Source: Solimicrobium sp040544425 (GTDB lineage Bacteria > Pseudomonadota > Gammaproteobacteria > Burkholderiales > Burkholderiaceae_D). From it: a DNA stretch of 64,000 nt. Both the position numbers and the translations under genes were made by a program. Numbering within the stretch: position 1 is the first letter of the stretch; each line of letters opens with the position of its first letter. The notes under the pieces were generated by a model. The model ran no database searches and was not told where the DNA came from. It saw only the letters and a program-made list of their open reading frames with translations. Shown in pieces: positions 17,576 through 26,129 of this stretch. The stretch spans positions 1 through 64,000 of the forward strand of contig JBEONO010000013.1 in NCBI GenBank assembly GCA_040544425.1. The letters are read 5' to 3'.

Positions 17576-18092
17576 GATGAAATCGATTCTGTTCTAAGAA
17601 ATGAAAACCCACTTTGTCGCAATGAAGCACGGGGTTGTTCACGGTCCGGTCAGAATGACCGGTGCAGAAGTGAACATCCGAGTTCTGTTTTGATGCTAAC
17701 AGTTAATGTTGCATGCATGGTGATTTGTCCCCGCATTTGTTCTTATTTCCGGTCAATGTGTGGTCCCCTTGGGAACCGGCAGTGAATTTGCCGCTCTGAC
17801 GCACCTTTATTGACGGGCCGGGATGGTTCCCCGGCATGCCCATCTTAGGAGAAGAGCCGACGGGCACGGTATCCACTTTTCGTAAAAACACCGAACACAA
17901 CCCGCGCCGCCCTGCCGAGGCGTGTCTGTTTGATCACGCAATCCCCCCGCACGCGGCCGCAAATCACTTTGCACGGTTTCGGGAATTATTACGAAATCCG
18001 GATAACTGACCGCATCGCACATTCTTTATGATGAGTTTCGTAGCAGTCGAAACCGTCAGCTCTAAGGGCACTTCTTTTAAGGAAAACATATC
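17576..18092. other. 516-base divergent regulatory region between the AraC regulator and the amine dehydrogenase operon
   Basis: No convincing coding sequence on either strand. It holds the activator box described at 17989-18032 and must hold the promoter of the regulator gene, which I could not place. The left part is GC-rich with loose inverted repeats. Confidence 0.5.
17989..18032 (+). promoter_or_regulatory. Activator box plus -10 of the aromatic amine dehydrogenase operon
   Basis: TTACGAAATCCGGATAACTG (17989-18008) followed by TATGAT (18027-18032), whose start is 38 bases after the box start. This is the same geometry as at 6111-6154. A transcript would start near 18039 and leave a leader of about 54 bases before ATG 18093. 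Confidence 0.55.
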
Positions 18093-19247
18093 ATGCGAAA
18101 GGAACAGAATCCGATGCGAACCACGCTCAGTCGTACTCTCATTGCCCTTGCTGTCGCTACCGGATTAAATCTGTCAGCCGCAGCAGAGGAAGCCACGGAA
18201 CATCTGACCACCAAACCGATGGTTGAACCGACAGCGTCGCGCGCTTTTCTCGCCGATCTGGCCATCAGCCATATTGCTGACGGTCGTTTGCATATTGTCG
18301 ATGCGGCCAACGGCAGCTATCTGGGCGTGCTCACCACCGGTTATCTGGGACAGTTTATCGTCACGCCAGACCGCAAGCAGGTTTTGATCAGCGCTGGTTA
18401 TTACTCGCGGCTGGACAAGGGCGAACGGGCTGATGTGCTGCAGATTTATGATCTGGGCAATCTGAAACTGCAGGGCGAAGTTATCCTGGCACCGAAACGC
18501 GCGCAGGCCCTGCCGTATCGCGGGCTGTTACAGACTTCATCGGACGGTCAGCGTGTGTATGTGCAGAACGCCACGCCGGCCACCTCGGTGACCGTGATAG
18601 ATCTGGCGAGTCGTCAGATTCTCAGTGAAGTGCAGACACCGGGCTGCTGGTCGATTTTTCCGTCCGCCACCGATCATGCACGGTTTTCCACGCTGTGCGG
18701 CGACGGCACCATGCTGACCATTGCTCTGGATGACAAGGGCGCAACGCTGTCCCAGGTGCGCAGCAAAAAATTCTTTGATGCCGATATTGATCCGGTATTC
18801 ATACACGGTGAAAAAGTCGGTAACAGTTACTACTTCATTTCCTTCAATGGCGTGCTGCATCAGCTCAATCTGGAGGGCGATACCCCGCTTGAGGTCGGTA
18901 GCTGGCCCCTGGCTGTCGCAGGCTGGCGTCCGGGTGGTTACGGGCCGCTGGCAATCAATCCCGGCAGTGGCCTGATTTACCTCGCCATGCATCCGAACGG
19001 TAAGGAAGGCAGTCATAAAGTCGGCGCAAAGGAAATCTGGGAATTCGATCTGACCAGCAAAAAACTGCTGCGCCGCGCTCATGCCAATCAGGAAGTCTCG
19101 CTCGCTGTCACACACAGTGGTGCTGCGCTGTTAGTCGGTGTCGATGCAGCCACTGCCGCACTGCATACCTATGACGGCGTCAGTCTGAAACTGAAAAAAA
19201 CGATGAAGCCAGTCGGCGACATGCCGGTGCAAGTGGAGATGCAGTAA
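18093..19247 (+). CDS. aauB: Aromatic amine dehydrogenase large subunit
   Basis: 384 residues, signal peptide about 1-31, AAGGAAAA ribosome site. It has the beta-propeller style of the amine dehydrogenase heavy chain: DGRLHIVDAANGSYLGVL, TPGCWSIFPS and MHPNGKEGSHK. In the alpha2-beta2 periplasmic enzyme this subunit scaffolds the quinone-bearing small subunit encoded at 20455. Gene order large-mauE-mauD-small matches known aau/mau operons, and the small subunit is clearly of the aromatic type. Its stop overlaps the next start (TAATG). Confidence 0.9.
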   Translation: MRKEQNPMRTTLSRTLIALAVATGLNLSAAAEEATEHLTTKPMVEPTASRAFLADLAISHIADGRLHIVDAANGSYLGVLTTGYLGQFIVTPDRKQVLISAGYYSRLDKGERADVLQIYDLGNLKLQGEVILAPKRAQALPYRGLLQTSSDGQRVYVQNATPATSVTVIDLASRQILSEVQTPGCWSIFPSATDHARFSTLCGDGTMLTIALDDKGATLSQVRSKKFFDADIDPVFIHGEKVGNSYYFISFNGVLHQLNLEGDTPLEVGSWPLAVAGWRPGGYGPLAINPGSGLIYLAMHPNGKEGSHKVGAKEIWEFDLTSKKLLRRAHANQEVSLAVTHSGAALLVGVDAATAALHTYDGVSLKLKKTMKPVGDMPVQVEMQ

Positions 19248-19804
19248 TGGACGCCGGCCTGTTTTCCTTTCATCTGGACCCGGCGCTGACCCTCACGGCG
19301 GCCTGCACGGTGGCTGGCATCATGATAGCCAGCGCCATCCCCAAGCTGCGCGACCTGGCCAGTTTTGAAGAAGTGGTGGTGGAGTACCGGATTTTGCCGG
19401 AAGGTCTGGCGCGTCTGGTGGGGCGTGCCTTGCCGTGGCTTGAACTGCTGGCTGCTGTCGGTCTGGTTTATCCGATGACCTCGCTGCTGTCGGCCCAGGT
19501 GCTGGCGCTGTTGGTGGCGGGCTTTGGCTGTGCCATCGCAGTCAACCTGTTGCGCGGACGGACCCGGATCGATTGCGGCTGCGGTGTGACCGAAGGTAGT
19601 ACTGAACTGAACTGGCTGATGCTGGGACGGAACGCGTTTTTGCTGATACTGCTGGCCATTTCTGCCGGCACGGGCACGGGTCGCGCTTTGATTCTGATGG
19701 ATGCATGGATGGTGGTCACCGGTAGCGCGTCTCTCATCGGACTGTATATGACAGCGGATTATCTGCTGGCGAATTTACCTCGAATCAATCAATTAAGGAG
19801 TTAA
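19247..19804 (+). CDS. mauE: MauE-family membrane protein for amine dehydrogenase maturation
   Basis: 185 residues with about five membrane helices (14-33, 63-80, 84-104, 122-140, 147-168). A cytoplasm/periplasm-edge CGCG motif (RIDCGCG) follows helix 3. MauE/AauE proteins are DoxX-like helpers needed to form the many disulfides of the small subunit together with MauD. The start codon overlaps the aauB stop, so they are translationally coupled. In aau operons the gene is also called aauE. Confidence 0.85.
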   Translation: MDAGLFSFHLDPALTLTAACTVAGIMIASAIPKLRDLASFEEVVVEYRILPEGLARLVGRALPWLELLAAVGLVYPMTSLLSAQVLALLVAGFGCAIAVNLLRGRTRIDCGCGVTEGSTELNWLMLGRNAFLLILLAISAGTGTGRALILMDAWMVVTGSASLIGLYMTADYLLANLPRINQLRS

Positions 19805-19806
19805 CT

Positions 19807-20397
19807 ATGAACCAGGCAATGTGGGCATCTCAAGGCGTGTTATGGATAGTGGTGGCGATACTGGTGTTGGCGGTGCTGGCACTGGCGCGTCAGGTTGGCG
19901 TGCTGTATGAGCGGGTCGCGCCTATCGGTGCGTTGATTACCGATTCCGGTCCGCGCATCGGCGATGTATCGCCGAGTTTCAATCTTACCGATCTGATGAA
20001 CCAGCCGCTGTCTATCGGTGGCCAATCCGCATCGAGCACGCTGGTATTTTTTCTGTCACCAACCTGCCCGGTGTGTAAAAAACTGTTGCCTATCCTGCGC
20101 CATATCCAGACTGTGGAACGCAGCTGGTTGCGCATCGTGCTGGCCAGTGATGGCGAATTTCCGGAACACATGGCGTTTTATCAGAAAGCGCAGCTTACTG
20201 AATTTCCGTATGTGCTGTCGAGCGAACTCGGCATGGCGTACCGCGTCAGCCGTTTGCCGTATGGCGTCCTGATCGATGAACAGGGACGCATCCGCAGCAA
20301 GGGGCTGGTCAATTCACGCGAACAGATAGAAAGCCTGTTCACCGCCAAGGAACTGGGTGTGGAATCGATCCAGCAGTATGTCAGACAGCAGGCCTGA
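19807..20397 (+). CDS. mauD: MauD-family thioredoxin-like disulfide protein
   Basis: 196 residues. An N-terminal membrane anchor (about 10-28) is followed by a periplasmic thioredoxin-fold domain with the redox motif PTCPVCKK (C87, C90). MauD proteins shuffle or form the six disulfides in the small subunit of quinone amine dehydrogenases. Its position directly between mauE (2 bases) and the small-subunit gene supports this. In aau operons the gene is also called aauD. Confidence 0.88.
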   Translation: MNQAMWASQGVLWIVVAILVLAVLALARQVGVLYERVAPIGALITDSGPRIGDVSPSFNLTDLMNQPLSIGGQSASSTLVFFLSPTCPVCKKLLPILRHIQTVERSWLRIVLASDGEFPEHMAFYQKAQLTEFPYVLSSELGMAYRVSRLPYGVLIDEQGRIRSKGLVNSREQIESLFTAKELGVESIQQYVRQQA

Positions 20398-20454
20398 CGC
20401 CTTGCAGTAACCGGCCGATCCCCCTAACACAATCGCACATCAAGGAGCAGAACA

Positions 20455-20985
20455 ATGAACTGGTTTGATAAATGGTCTGAAAAGGCAACCCGAAAAATGG
20501 CGCATTCCGTTTCGCGCCGCAGTATGTTGCTCGATGTCGGAAAAATTCTGGTCGGTACCGGCTTTTTACTGCCGATATTGCCGTTTGACCGTTCCGGAAC
20601 CGCGCATGCGGCCGGGCATGATCACGATCATGGCGCTGCCAGTGATGATGTCACCAGCTGCGACTACTGGCGCTATTGCGCGCTGGACGGCTATCTGTGC
20701 AGCTGTTGCGGTGGTTCGGTGAATCAGTGCCCGCCAGGGACCGAAGCGTCCAAAGTCTCGTGGGTAGGCACCTGCCACAATCCCAAGGACGGTAAAGATT
20801 ACCTGATCAGTTACAACGATTGCTGTGGCACCACTTCCTGTGGCCGCTGCCTGTGCAATACCAATGAACGTGAACGCCCTGGCTACCGGATGGGCGTGCA
20901 TAACGATGTCAACTGGTGCATGGGAAATTCCGGCAGCACTATGTTTCACTGCACTACCGGCACCATCGTCGGACTTGCCGAATGA
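20455..20985 (+). CDS. aauA: Aromatic amine dehydrogenase small subunit (TTQ cofactor)
   Basis: 176 residues. A twin-arginine-like signal (SRRSMLLDVGKILVG) exports the folded protein. The two Trp that become tryptophan tryptophylquinone are W103 (SWVGTCHNP) and W154 (NDVNWCMG), 51 residues apart exactly as in methylamine dehydrogenase W57/W108. D78 and D122 occupy the places of the conserved Asp residues 32 and 76, needed for cofactor formation and catalysis. The CSCCGG and CGRCLCNT segments resemble the Alcaligenes aromatic enzyme more than methylamine dehydrogenase. It oxidises amines such as phenethylamine or tyramine to aldehydes. Confidence 0.93.
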   Translation: MNWFDKWSEKATRKMAHSVSRRSMLLDVGKILVGTGFLLPILPFDRSGTAHAAGHDHDHGAASDDVTSCDYWRYCALDGYLCSCCGGSVNQCPPGTEASKVSWVGTCHNPKDGKDYLISYNDCCGTTSCGRCLCNTNERERPGYRMGVHNDVNWCMGNSGSTMFHCTTGTIVGLAE

Positions 20986-21443
20986 GCCTGCGCCAGAACT
21001 GTTTCTGGACAGGCATCCTGGCCGGCGCCCTCATGTCGGTTGCAGCGCTGGCCCAGGGTGCTGATGGCATGACCGTATTCACGGAAAATTGCGCAGCCTG
21101 TCATCAGGCTGATGCGAAGGGCACGCCTGGCGTTGCCCCGCCGCTGATCGGAACGCACTGGCAGCGGCTGCAGGACCCGCAGAAAAATTATATTTTGCAG
21201 GTACTCGCAGCCGGGCTGACCGGCAAGCTGACGATCGCAGATCAAACCTACAATGGCGCCATGCCGATGTTCCGGCATCTGGACCCGGAAGAGGTGGCAG
21301 CGGTTGCCAGTTATGTACTGTCACTCAATGCCGGTGCGGAGCTGAGCCCGGTCCTGAGCGCAAAGGACGTGCTGGCCGCGCGTTCCCAGGACCCTAAACA
21401 GTCAGAAGTGCGCGCACTGCGCAAAAGTTTGTTAAAGGAGTAA
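20982..21443 (+). CDS. Exported monohaem cytochrome c
   Basis: 153 residues from ATG 20982, overlapping the aauA stop by 4 bases (ATGA). Earlier starts inside aauA are rejected. Signal peptide about 1-27. Haem motif CAACH at 37-41. The distal Met ligand is probably M94 or M96 (GAMPMF). The coupling to aauA suggests it takes electrons from the quinone enzyme or assists cofactor formation. A small-subunit-linked electron carrier is the simplest view. Confidence 0.85.
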   Translation: MSLRQNCFWTGILAGALMSVAALAQGADGMTVFTENCAACHQADAKGTPGVAPPLIGTHWQRLQDPQKNYILQVLAAGLTGKLTIADQTYNGAMPMFRHLDPEEVAAVASYVLSLNAGAELSPVLSAKDVLAARSQDPKQSEVRALRKSLLKE

Positions 21444-21446
21444 ATC

Positions 21447-21890
21447 ATGACCCTGCATGCCATCGTTGGTCGCGCACTGTTTGTCTTGCTGGTCACGCCC
21501 AGTCTGTTTGCCCAGGCAGGGGATGTCGGCCGCTCGCGCTTCACGCTGCATTGCTCAGGCTGTCATCAGCTTGATGGTTCCGGTGCAGCTGCCAGCGGCG
21601 TGCCGCGCATGAAAGGCGTGATCGGCAATTTTCTGCGTACGCCGGATGGTCGTAATTTTTTGGTGCAGGTGCCGGGTTCGTCGCAATCCTCACTCAATGA
21701 TGCGCAGCTGGCTGAACAACTGAACTGGATTATCCGCACGATGGCCGAGCAGTCCATGCCGCCGGAATTTGTGCCGTATTCAGAAAGTGAAGTCCACGAT
21801 TTGCGTACTCACCGCCCGGAAAATATTATCGCGCTGCGCAAGGTGATTACCGATAATCTCGCCGCACTGGGATTTTCCGTCACGCCCTGA
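21447..21890 (+). CDS. Second exported cytochrome c-like protein
   Basis: 147 residues, 3 bases after the previous cytochrome. Signal peptide about 1-24 (SLFAQAGD). Haem motif CSGCH at 36-40 with GVPRM downstream. Possible distal Met in AEQSMPPEF. It is more divergent than its neighbour. With it, it probably forms the electron path from the amine dehydrogenase to the respiratory chain, or takes part in TTQ maturation, as no diheme MauG gene is present here. Confidence 0.75.
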   Translation: MTLHAIVGRALFVLLVTPSLFAQAGDVGRSRFTLHCSGCHQLDGSGAAASGVPRMKGVIGNFLRTPDGRNFLVQVPGSSQSSLNDAQLAEQLNWIIRTMAEQSMPPEFVPYSESEVHDLRTHRPENIIALRKVITDNLAALGFSVTP

Positions 21891-21915
21891 ACCAGCTCTC
21901 CGGGAATAACCATAC

Positions 21916-21939
21916 AGACCGACTCCATCGGTCTTTTTT
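21916..21939 (+). terminator. Intrinsic terminator of the amine dehydrogenase operon
   Basis: AGACCGA (21916-21922), loop CTCCA, TCGGTCT (21928-21934), then a run of T to 21939. It is a textbook Rho-independent terminator, yet it lies only 12 bases before the next start codon. Confidence 0.85.
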
Positions 21940-21951
21940 AGCAAGCATGTC

Positions 21952-23244
21952 ATGAAAAATTCCGCACACGACAGATATCAAGACCTGCTCACCAGCGCCG
22001 CCGACGCAATGCAGCTCATCAAAGACGGTGATTACATCATCGTGCCTACCGGCGTGGGCGAGCCGCCTCATCTGCTGACGGCGTTATCCGAACAGCGCCG
22101 ACGGTTTCGTGACGTCAAGGTGGCGCAGATACTGGCACTGCGCAAGTATGGCTACTTTGATCCAGCCACGGCCGACCATGTGCGTCATGTCGCTTTGTTT
22201 TACGGACCGGCGTCACGGCCCGGCGGACAGGCCGGCTGGATCGACTTCATCCCCAATTATTTCACTGAGATCCCGCACCTGATTGAACAGGGCAATATCG
22301 GTGCCGACGTCGTGCTGTCGATGGCTTCGGCTATGAATGAGCATGGTTATTTCGCGCTCAGTCTGGGCACGGATTACACCATGGCTGCCGTCGCGCGGGC
22401 GCGCAACATCGTGCTCGAAGTGAATCCACATGTACCGTTTACGCATGGTCAATGTCATCTGCATATTTCCCAGGTCAGCGCGATCATTGAAAGCAGCGAA
22501 CCGATACTGGAAGTCGGTCTGCCGGTCATCGGACCGGTGCAGGCTGCCATCGGCAAATATGTGGCAGAAATGATTCCCAACGGCGCCACCCTGCAAATCG
22601 GTTACGGCGCCATTCCGGATGCCGTGGTGATTCAGCTGACCGAAAAACACGACCTGGGCGTGCACACCGAAATGATCGGCGACGGCATTATGGCGCTGGT
22701 AGAAAGTGGCGCGGTCACCAACCGGAAAAAAAATCTTCATTGCGGCAAAATGCTGGCCACGTTTGCGCTGGGCTCGCAAAAGCTATATCGCTTCATGCAC
22801 CAGAATCCGCAACTGGAAATGCATCCGGTCAATTACACCAATGATCCGGTGATTGCCGGAACAAACGACAACCTGATGACGATCAACAGCAGTCTGCAAA
22901 TCGATTTGCTCGGACAGTGTGGTTCGGAAAGCCTGGGGCATTTGCCGTTTTCCGGTACCGGCGGGCAAACCGATTTTGTGCGCGCAGCGAATCTGTCGCG
23001 TGGCGGAAAATCGTTTATCGTACTGCCGTCCACTGCCAAAAACGACACGATCTCTCGCATCGTCCCGGCGCTGGCCAGTGGCACGCATGTCTCCACCAGT
23101 AAAAATGATGTCAATTACGTTGTGACTGAATTCGGCGTGGCGCAGTTGCGCGGGAAATCAGACCGGCAACGCGCTGAAGAATTGATCGCGATTGCCCATC
23201 CGGATTTTCGCGCCGGCTTGCGCGCCTCACTGAGGCGAATGTAA
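21952..23244 (+). CDS. Acetyl-CoA hydrolase/transferase family CoA-transferase
   Basis: 430 residues, full length for the 4-hydroxybutyrate CoA-transferase/acetyl-CoA hydrolase family. The N-terminal half carries the GxGxP-like region (PTGVGEPPHLL). Catalytic Glu probably lies in GVHTEMIGDG (about 240). The C-terminal GGQTDFVRAANLSRGGKSFI segment binds CoA. It moves CoA between short-chain acids or hydrolyses acyl-CoA. Convergent with the next gene and right behind a strong terminator, so its promoter or read-through control is unclear. Confidence 0.88.
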   Translation: MKNSAHDRYQDLLTSAADAMQLIKDGDYIIVPTGVGEPPHLLTALSEQRRRFRDVKVAQILALRKYGYFDPATADHVRHVALFYGPASRPGGQAGWIDFIPNYFTEIPHLIEQGNIGADVVLSMASAMNEHGYFALSLGTDYTMAAVARARNIVLEVNPHVPFTHGQCHLHISQVSAIIESSEPILEVGLPVIGPVQAAIGKYVAEMIPNGATLQIGYGAIPDAVVIQLTEKHDLGVHTEMIGDGIMALVESGAVTNRKKNLHCGKMLATFALGSQKLYRFMHQNPQLEMHPVNYTNDPVIAGTNDNLMTINSSLQIDLLGQCGSESLGHLPFSGTGGQTDFVRAANLSRGGKSFIVLPSTAKNDTISRIVPALASGTHVSTSKNDVNYVVTEFGVAQLRGKSDRQRAEELIAIAHPDFRAGLRASLRRM

Positions 23245-23329
23245 ACACTGGCAACCGGCCGCGTGCTGAAGGGCGCAATGCTGAGCGACAGTGCGGCAAA
23301 CTCTGGGCCACGGTTACCCTGCGCCTGGC

Positions 23330-25540
23330 TCAATCCTGTTGTGCATCCTTTACGCCCCGAAATCCAATACTGCCAGATCTGTCTTTCGAAGGCGCCATAA
23401 GCAGGTATTTTCCATGTTCATTTAATTGATAGGCCTGAGGGAAATACCAGTTTGAATGTTGTGGCTGAAAATAGCTTCCGCCCCGAAGTACCGCTGAACG
23501 AGTATGTTCATCCGTGAACTCATTGGTCCACTGCCAGACATTGCCAATCATATCTTCAACGCCAAACGGGCTCGCCGCGCGTGGGTGTTGTCCCACTGGT
23601 TCGGGCGGATTAAGCTCGCGCCCCATTTCTGGTGCCGGGACCATGGTTGAATCCCAGGCATTACCCCAAGGGTACAGGCGGCCATCATTGCCTTGAGCTG
23701 CGTATTGCCATTCCCATTCATTGGGCAATCGTTTTTTTGCCCAATGGAGGTAGGCTCTGGCGTCCTCAATTGAAATCCAGGTGACGGGACGATTTTCGTC
23801 ACCACTTTTCGGCCTGCCATTTACCCAATGTTTTAGAAAATTGTGAGTGTCTTTTGGGTGATAGTCGCTTGCATTGATGAAGTCATAAAATTTTGCATTT
23901 GTGACCGGATATTTATCGATATAAAAAGTTTTGATTGCCAACTTATGCAAGTGACCGCGCCTCGCAGAGGCTTCCCAGAGATATTGCACATCTAGTCCAG
24001 GTTTATTCTCTCCTTCAATTTCAATGCCGTGCACTTGAAAATCAAACTGACTTCCTGGTATTTTCAGCATGCCTTCCGGCGTGCTTTTGGCGCGCGTGGT
24101 CGATTCGATTGCGATCATTTTTTGGGGTAAGTCTGACCATTTACTGGAGTACGAGCTCAACGGCTTGGATGCCTGCCGCGCCAACCCTTTTAAGGTCGTA
24201 CCCAAATTATTAATATCTGTATCGCGATCAAGCTGCATCACCGATCCATATCCATGTGGCTCCAAGGGGACGCTTAAGTCGGCGTAATCTTCATGAATCA
24301 ATGGTTTGATTTCTTTTCCATTCCATAAATCAAAGTAGCGCTGACCAGGTGTATGGCGAACCTGCATAATGGTTTCGTTTATGCTCCAGTCGGTTCGGTT
24401 AATGATTGTCCAAATCTTTTTTCGGGGCAAAGGGAATTGACTGGAATAGACCCCGTAATGCATGGTCGGTACATGCGGTTGCCAGTCGGCACTGCTGAAA
24501 TTTTCTGGAAAGGCGCGATAGATTGCCGAAATCCTTCTCATTATTTCGGCATCACGTTGAGTGAACTGATTCCACCACCCCCAAATATTTTCCCAACTTT
24601 CAATGCCGACCCCATTAAAAAAGGCATCCTGCATGATGTTGGTTCGATCGGTTGCCCATCGGTCGCAGACATGCACCATGTGTCGTGGCTCCAACCACTT
24701 CCATTTGCTCACCATTGGCACCAAGCTGGTTGACCAGTATCCCCAGCTAAGCTGGTTATATGCCAGCATCGTGTCATCCTCGAACGACAGTTCCGGCTCA
24801 AGTGCAACCGGATGGCCTGTCTCATCAGACGCTGTGCGATAAGAAGCCGGCAAGCCTGTCATGGTGTCACCGTTAATTCCATCTGCTCCAATCTCGGCCA
24901 TGAGCAATGCAGTTGCCTGAGGGATGCCAGTCCCAGGGTCGCGAGTACCTGTATCCCATGGCAAGGTGGGAAAAAAAACTTTAACGCCGCGGGTATGAAA
25001 TTCATTGATGAGTTGTCGTACACCAGGTAGTCCGCCCGGCAAATCTTTGACCATATCCCACTGGTTTCGGTTATCAACGCCGATATTGGGGTACACCGGC
25101 CATAACAAGACGCTGTCAACGCCACCGTAACGATCTTGAACGTCTTTCAGATAGCGATCAACGGTATATCGATTAGAAACGGGATCATATAAAAAACGAT
25201 CCTCAATCATCACTTGTGGCTGCACAAAGTTACGCTGAGTCCAGAGCAATTCAGGACGGCGGTATTGTGAATCGTCATAGTGAATATTCGAAAGCTGCTG
25301 AGTCCGCCAGATTTTCATTTCGCGCAACCATTGATCGTGCTGACCTGCTACATTCCGTTTCCAGTTATTCAGTCGGGCAAGCCAATCCGGTTCACCAAGA
25401 TCTTGCTGATCAGGCCCTGAAATTTGGGAGCCACGTACTTCAATAATCTTGCTTTCAGTCGCTTGGGTACTCATCGATACTGCAAATAACAGGGCGGTAA
25501 GGAGACGTGCCAAATTCAATCGTTCAGAATATTTCTGCAT
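23330..25540 (-). CDS. Exported fusion: glycosidase-like barrel plus formylglycine-generating-enzyme fold
   Basis: 736 residues with a signal peptide (about 1-28). Residues 80-430 look like a TIM-barrel glycoside-hydrolase-type domain (SVLLWPVYPNIGVDN, GVKVFFPTLPWDTGTRDPG, IGADGINGDTMTG). Residues 510-730 are a formylglycine-generating-enzyme/sulfatase-modifying-factor domain (YIDKYPVTNAKFYDFI, LPNEWEWQYAAQG, MIGNVWQWTNEFTDEH, AVLRGGSY, IGFRGVK). The latter has no cysteine at all, so it cannot use the copper/Cys chemistry of true formylglycine enzymes and more likely binds a ligand or partner. Substrate unknown. It stands alone on the minus strand. Confidence 0.75.
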   Translation of the reverse strand: MQKYSERLNLARLLTALLFAVSMSTQATESKIIEVRGSQISGPDQQDLGEPDWLARLNNWKRNVAGQHDQWLREMKIWRTQQLSNIHYDDSQYRRPELLWTQRNFVQPQVMIEDRFLYDPVSNRYTVDRYLKDVQDRYGGVDSVLLWPVYPNIGVDNRNQWDMVKDLPGGLPGVRQLINEFHTRGVKVFFPTLPWDTGTRDPGTGIPQATALLMAEIGADGINGDTMTGLPASYRTASDETGHPVALEPELSFEDDTMLAYNQLSWGYWSTSLVPMVSKWKWLEPRHMVHVCDRWATDRTNIMQDAFFNGVGIESWENIWGWWNQFTQRDAEIMRRISAIYRAFPENFSSADWQPHVPTMHYGVYSSQFPLPRKKIWTIINRTDWSINETIMQVRHTPGQRYFDLWNGKEIKPLIHEDYADLSVPLEPHGYGSVMQLDRDTDINNLGTTLKGLARQASKPLSSYSSKWSDLPQKMIAIESTTRAKSTPEGMLKIPGSQFDFQVHGIEIEGENKPGLDVQYLWEASARRGHLHKLAIKTFYIDKYPVTNAKFYDFINASDYHPKDTHNFLKHWVNGRPKSGDENRPVTWISIEDARAYLHWAKKRLPNEWEWQYAAQGNDGRLYPWGNAWDSTMVPAPEMGRELNPPEPVGQHPRAASPFGVEDMIGNVWQWTNEFTDEHTRSAVLRGGSYFQPQHSNWYFPQAYQLNEHGKYLLMAPSKDRSGSIGFRGVKDAQQD

Positions 25541-25796
25541 GGCTTGTATCGCTTTTAGTTAAAAGAATTGATGAATGAGTGTGTGCGTCTTTGTACTTCA
25601 GTGATCCGGGGGGCGGACAATTTCGTGGACTGATTTACCTTGTTAAACCTTGACTCTCCGGGTACTCGATCGGGCCGGGATAGCCGGGGGACATTCTAAT
25701 CTGTTTTTTGCTGTAGCAGCGCATGCAGGCATTAAGTGCCCCGATGTATTGTGCAATTGTCGTCGTACGCCAATCCCGTGAATTGAACATATTTGG

Positions 25797-26105
25797 TCAC
25801 CACAGGAAATCGATGTGAGTATGGTGCGCACATAGAAGACACACTGCACGCCTTGTAAGAACAAACACCCATGGCTGTCGAGGCTGTTTCCAGACAGCTT
25901 CCCGCAAGATGTTTTGATTCAATTCATTATTGACACCTTCGGTATTACTTACCGACCACCGCCCATTTGCCTCGGCGATGGCGATCGGCTTGTCGTCAGG
26001 GGGAACTTCCGGATGGCATAAATCGATTTCCGCAAGTGCCGCTCTCCAATATTGAAGCGGGACTTGCGCGGATAACTTCGTTACCTTGAATGAAGCCACG
26101 ACCAA
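25797..26105 (-). pseudogene. Possible gene remnant of unknown family in a 590-base gap
   Basis: The gap 25541-26129 has no convincing gene. One 102-residue frame contains a protein-like stretch (LSAQVPLQYWRAALAEIDL, then IAIAEANGRWSVSNTEGVN) but ends in sequence with odd composition (RRAVCLLCAHHTHI). It may be a decayed fragment. I recognise no family. The rest of the gap shows no repeat or RNA that I can support. Confidence 0.25.
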
Positions 26106-26129
26106 ACCAGACTCGTGCTCATGCTCATG

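Noticed and set aside
25643..25864. 73-residue minus-strand frame downstream of the 26105 remnant
   Set aside because: Odd composition, no homology that I recognise, and overlaps another weak frame.
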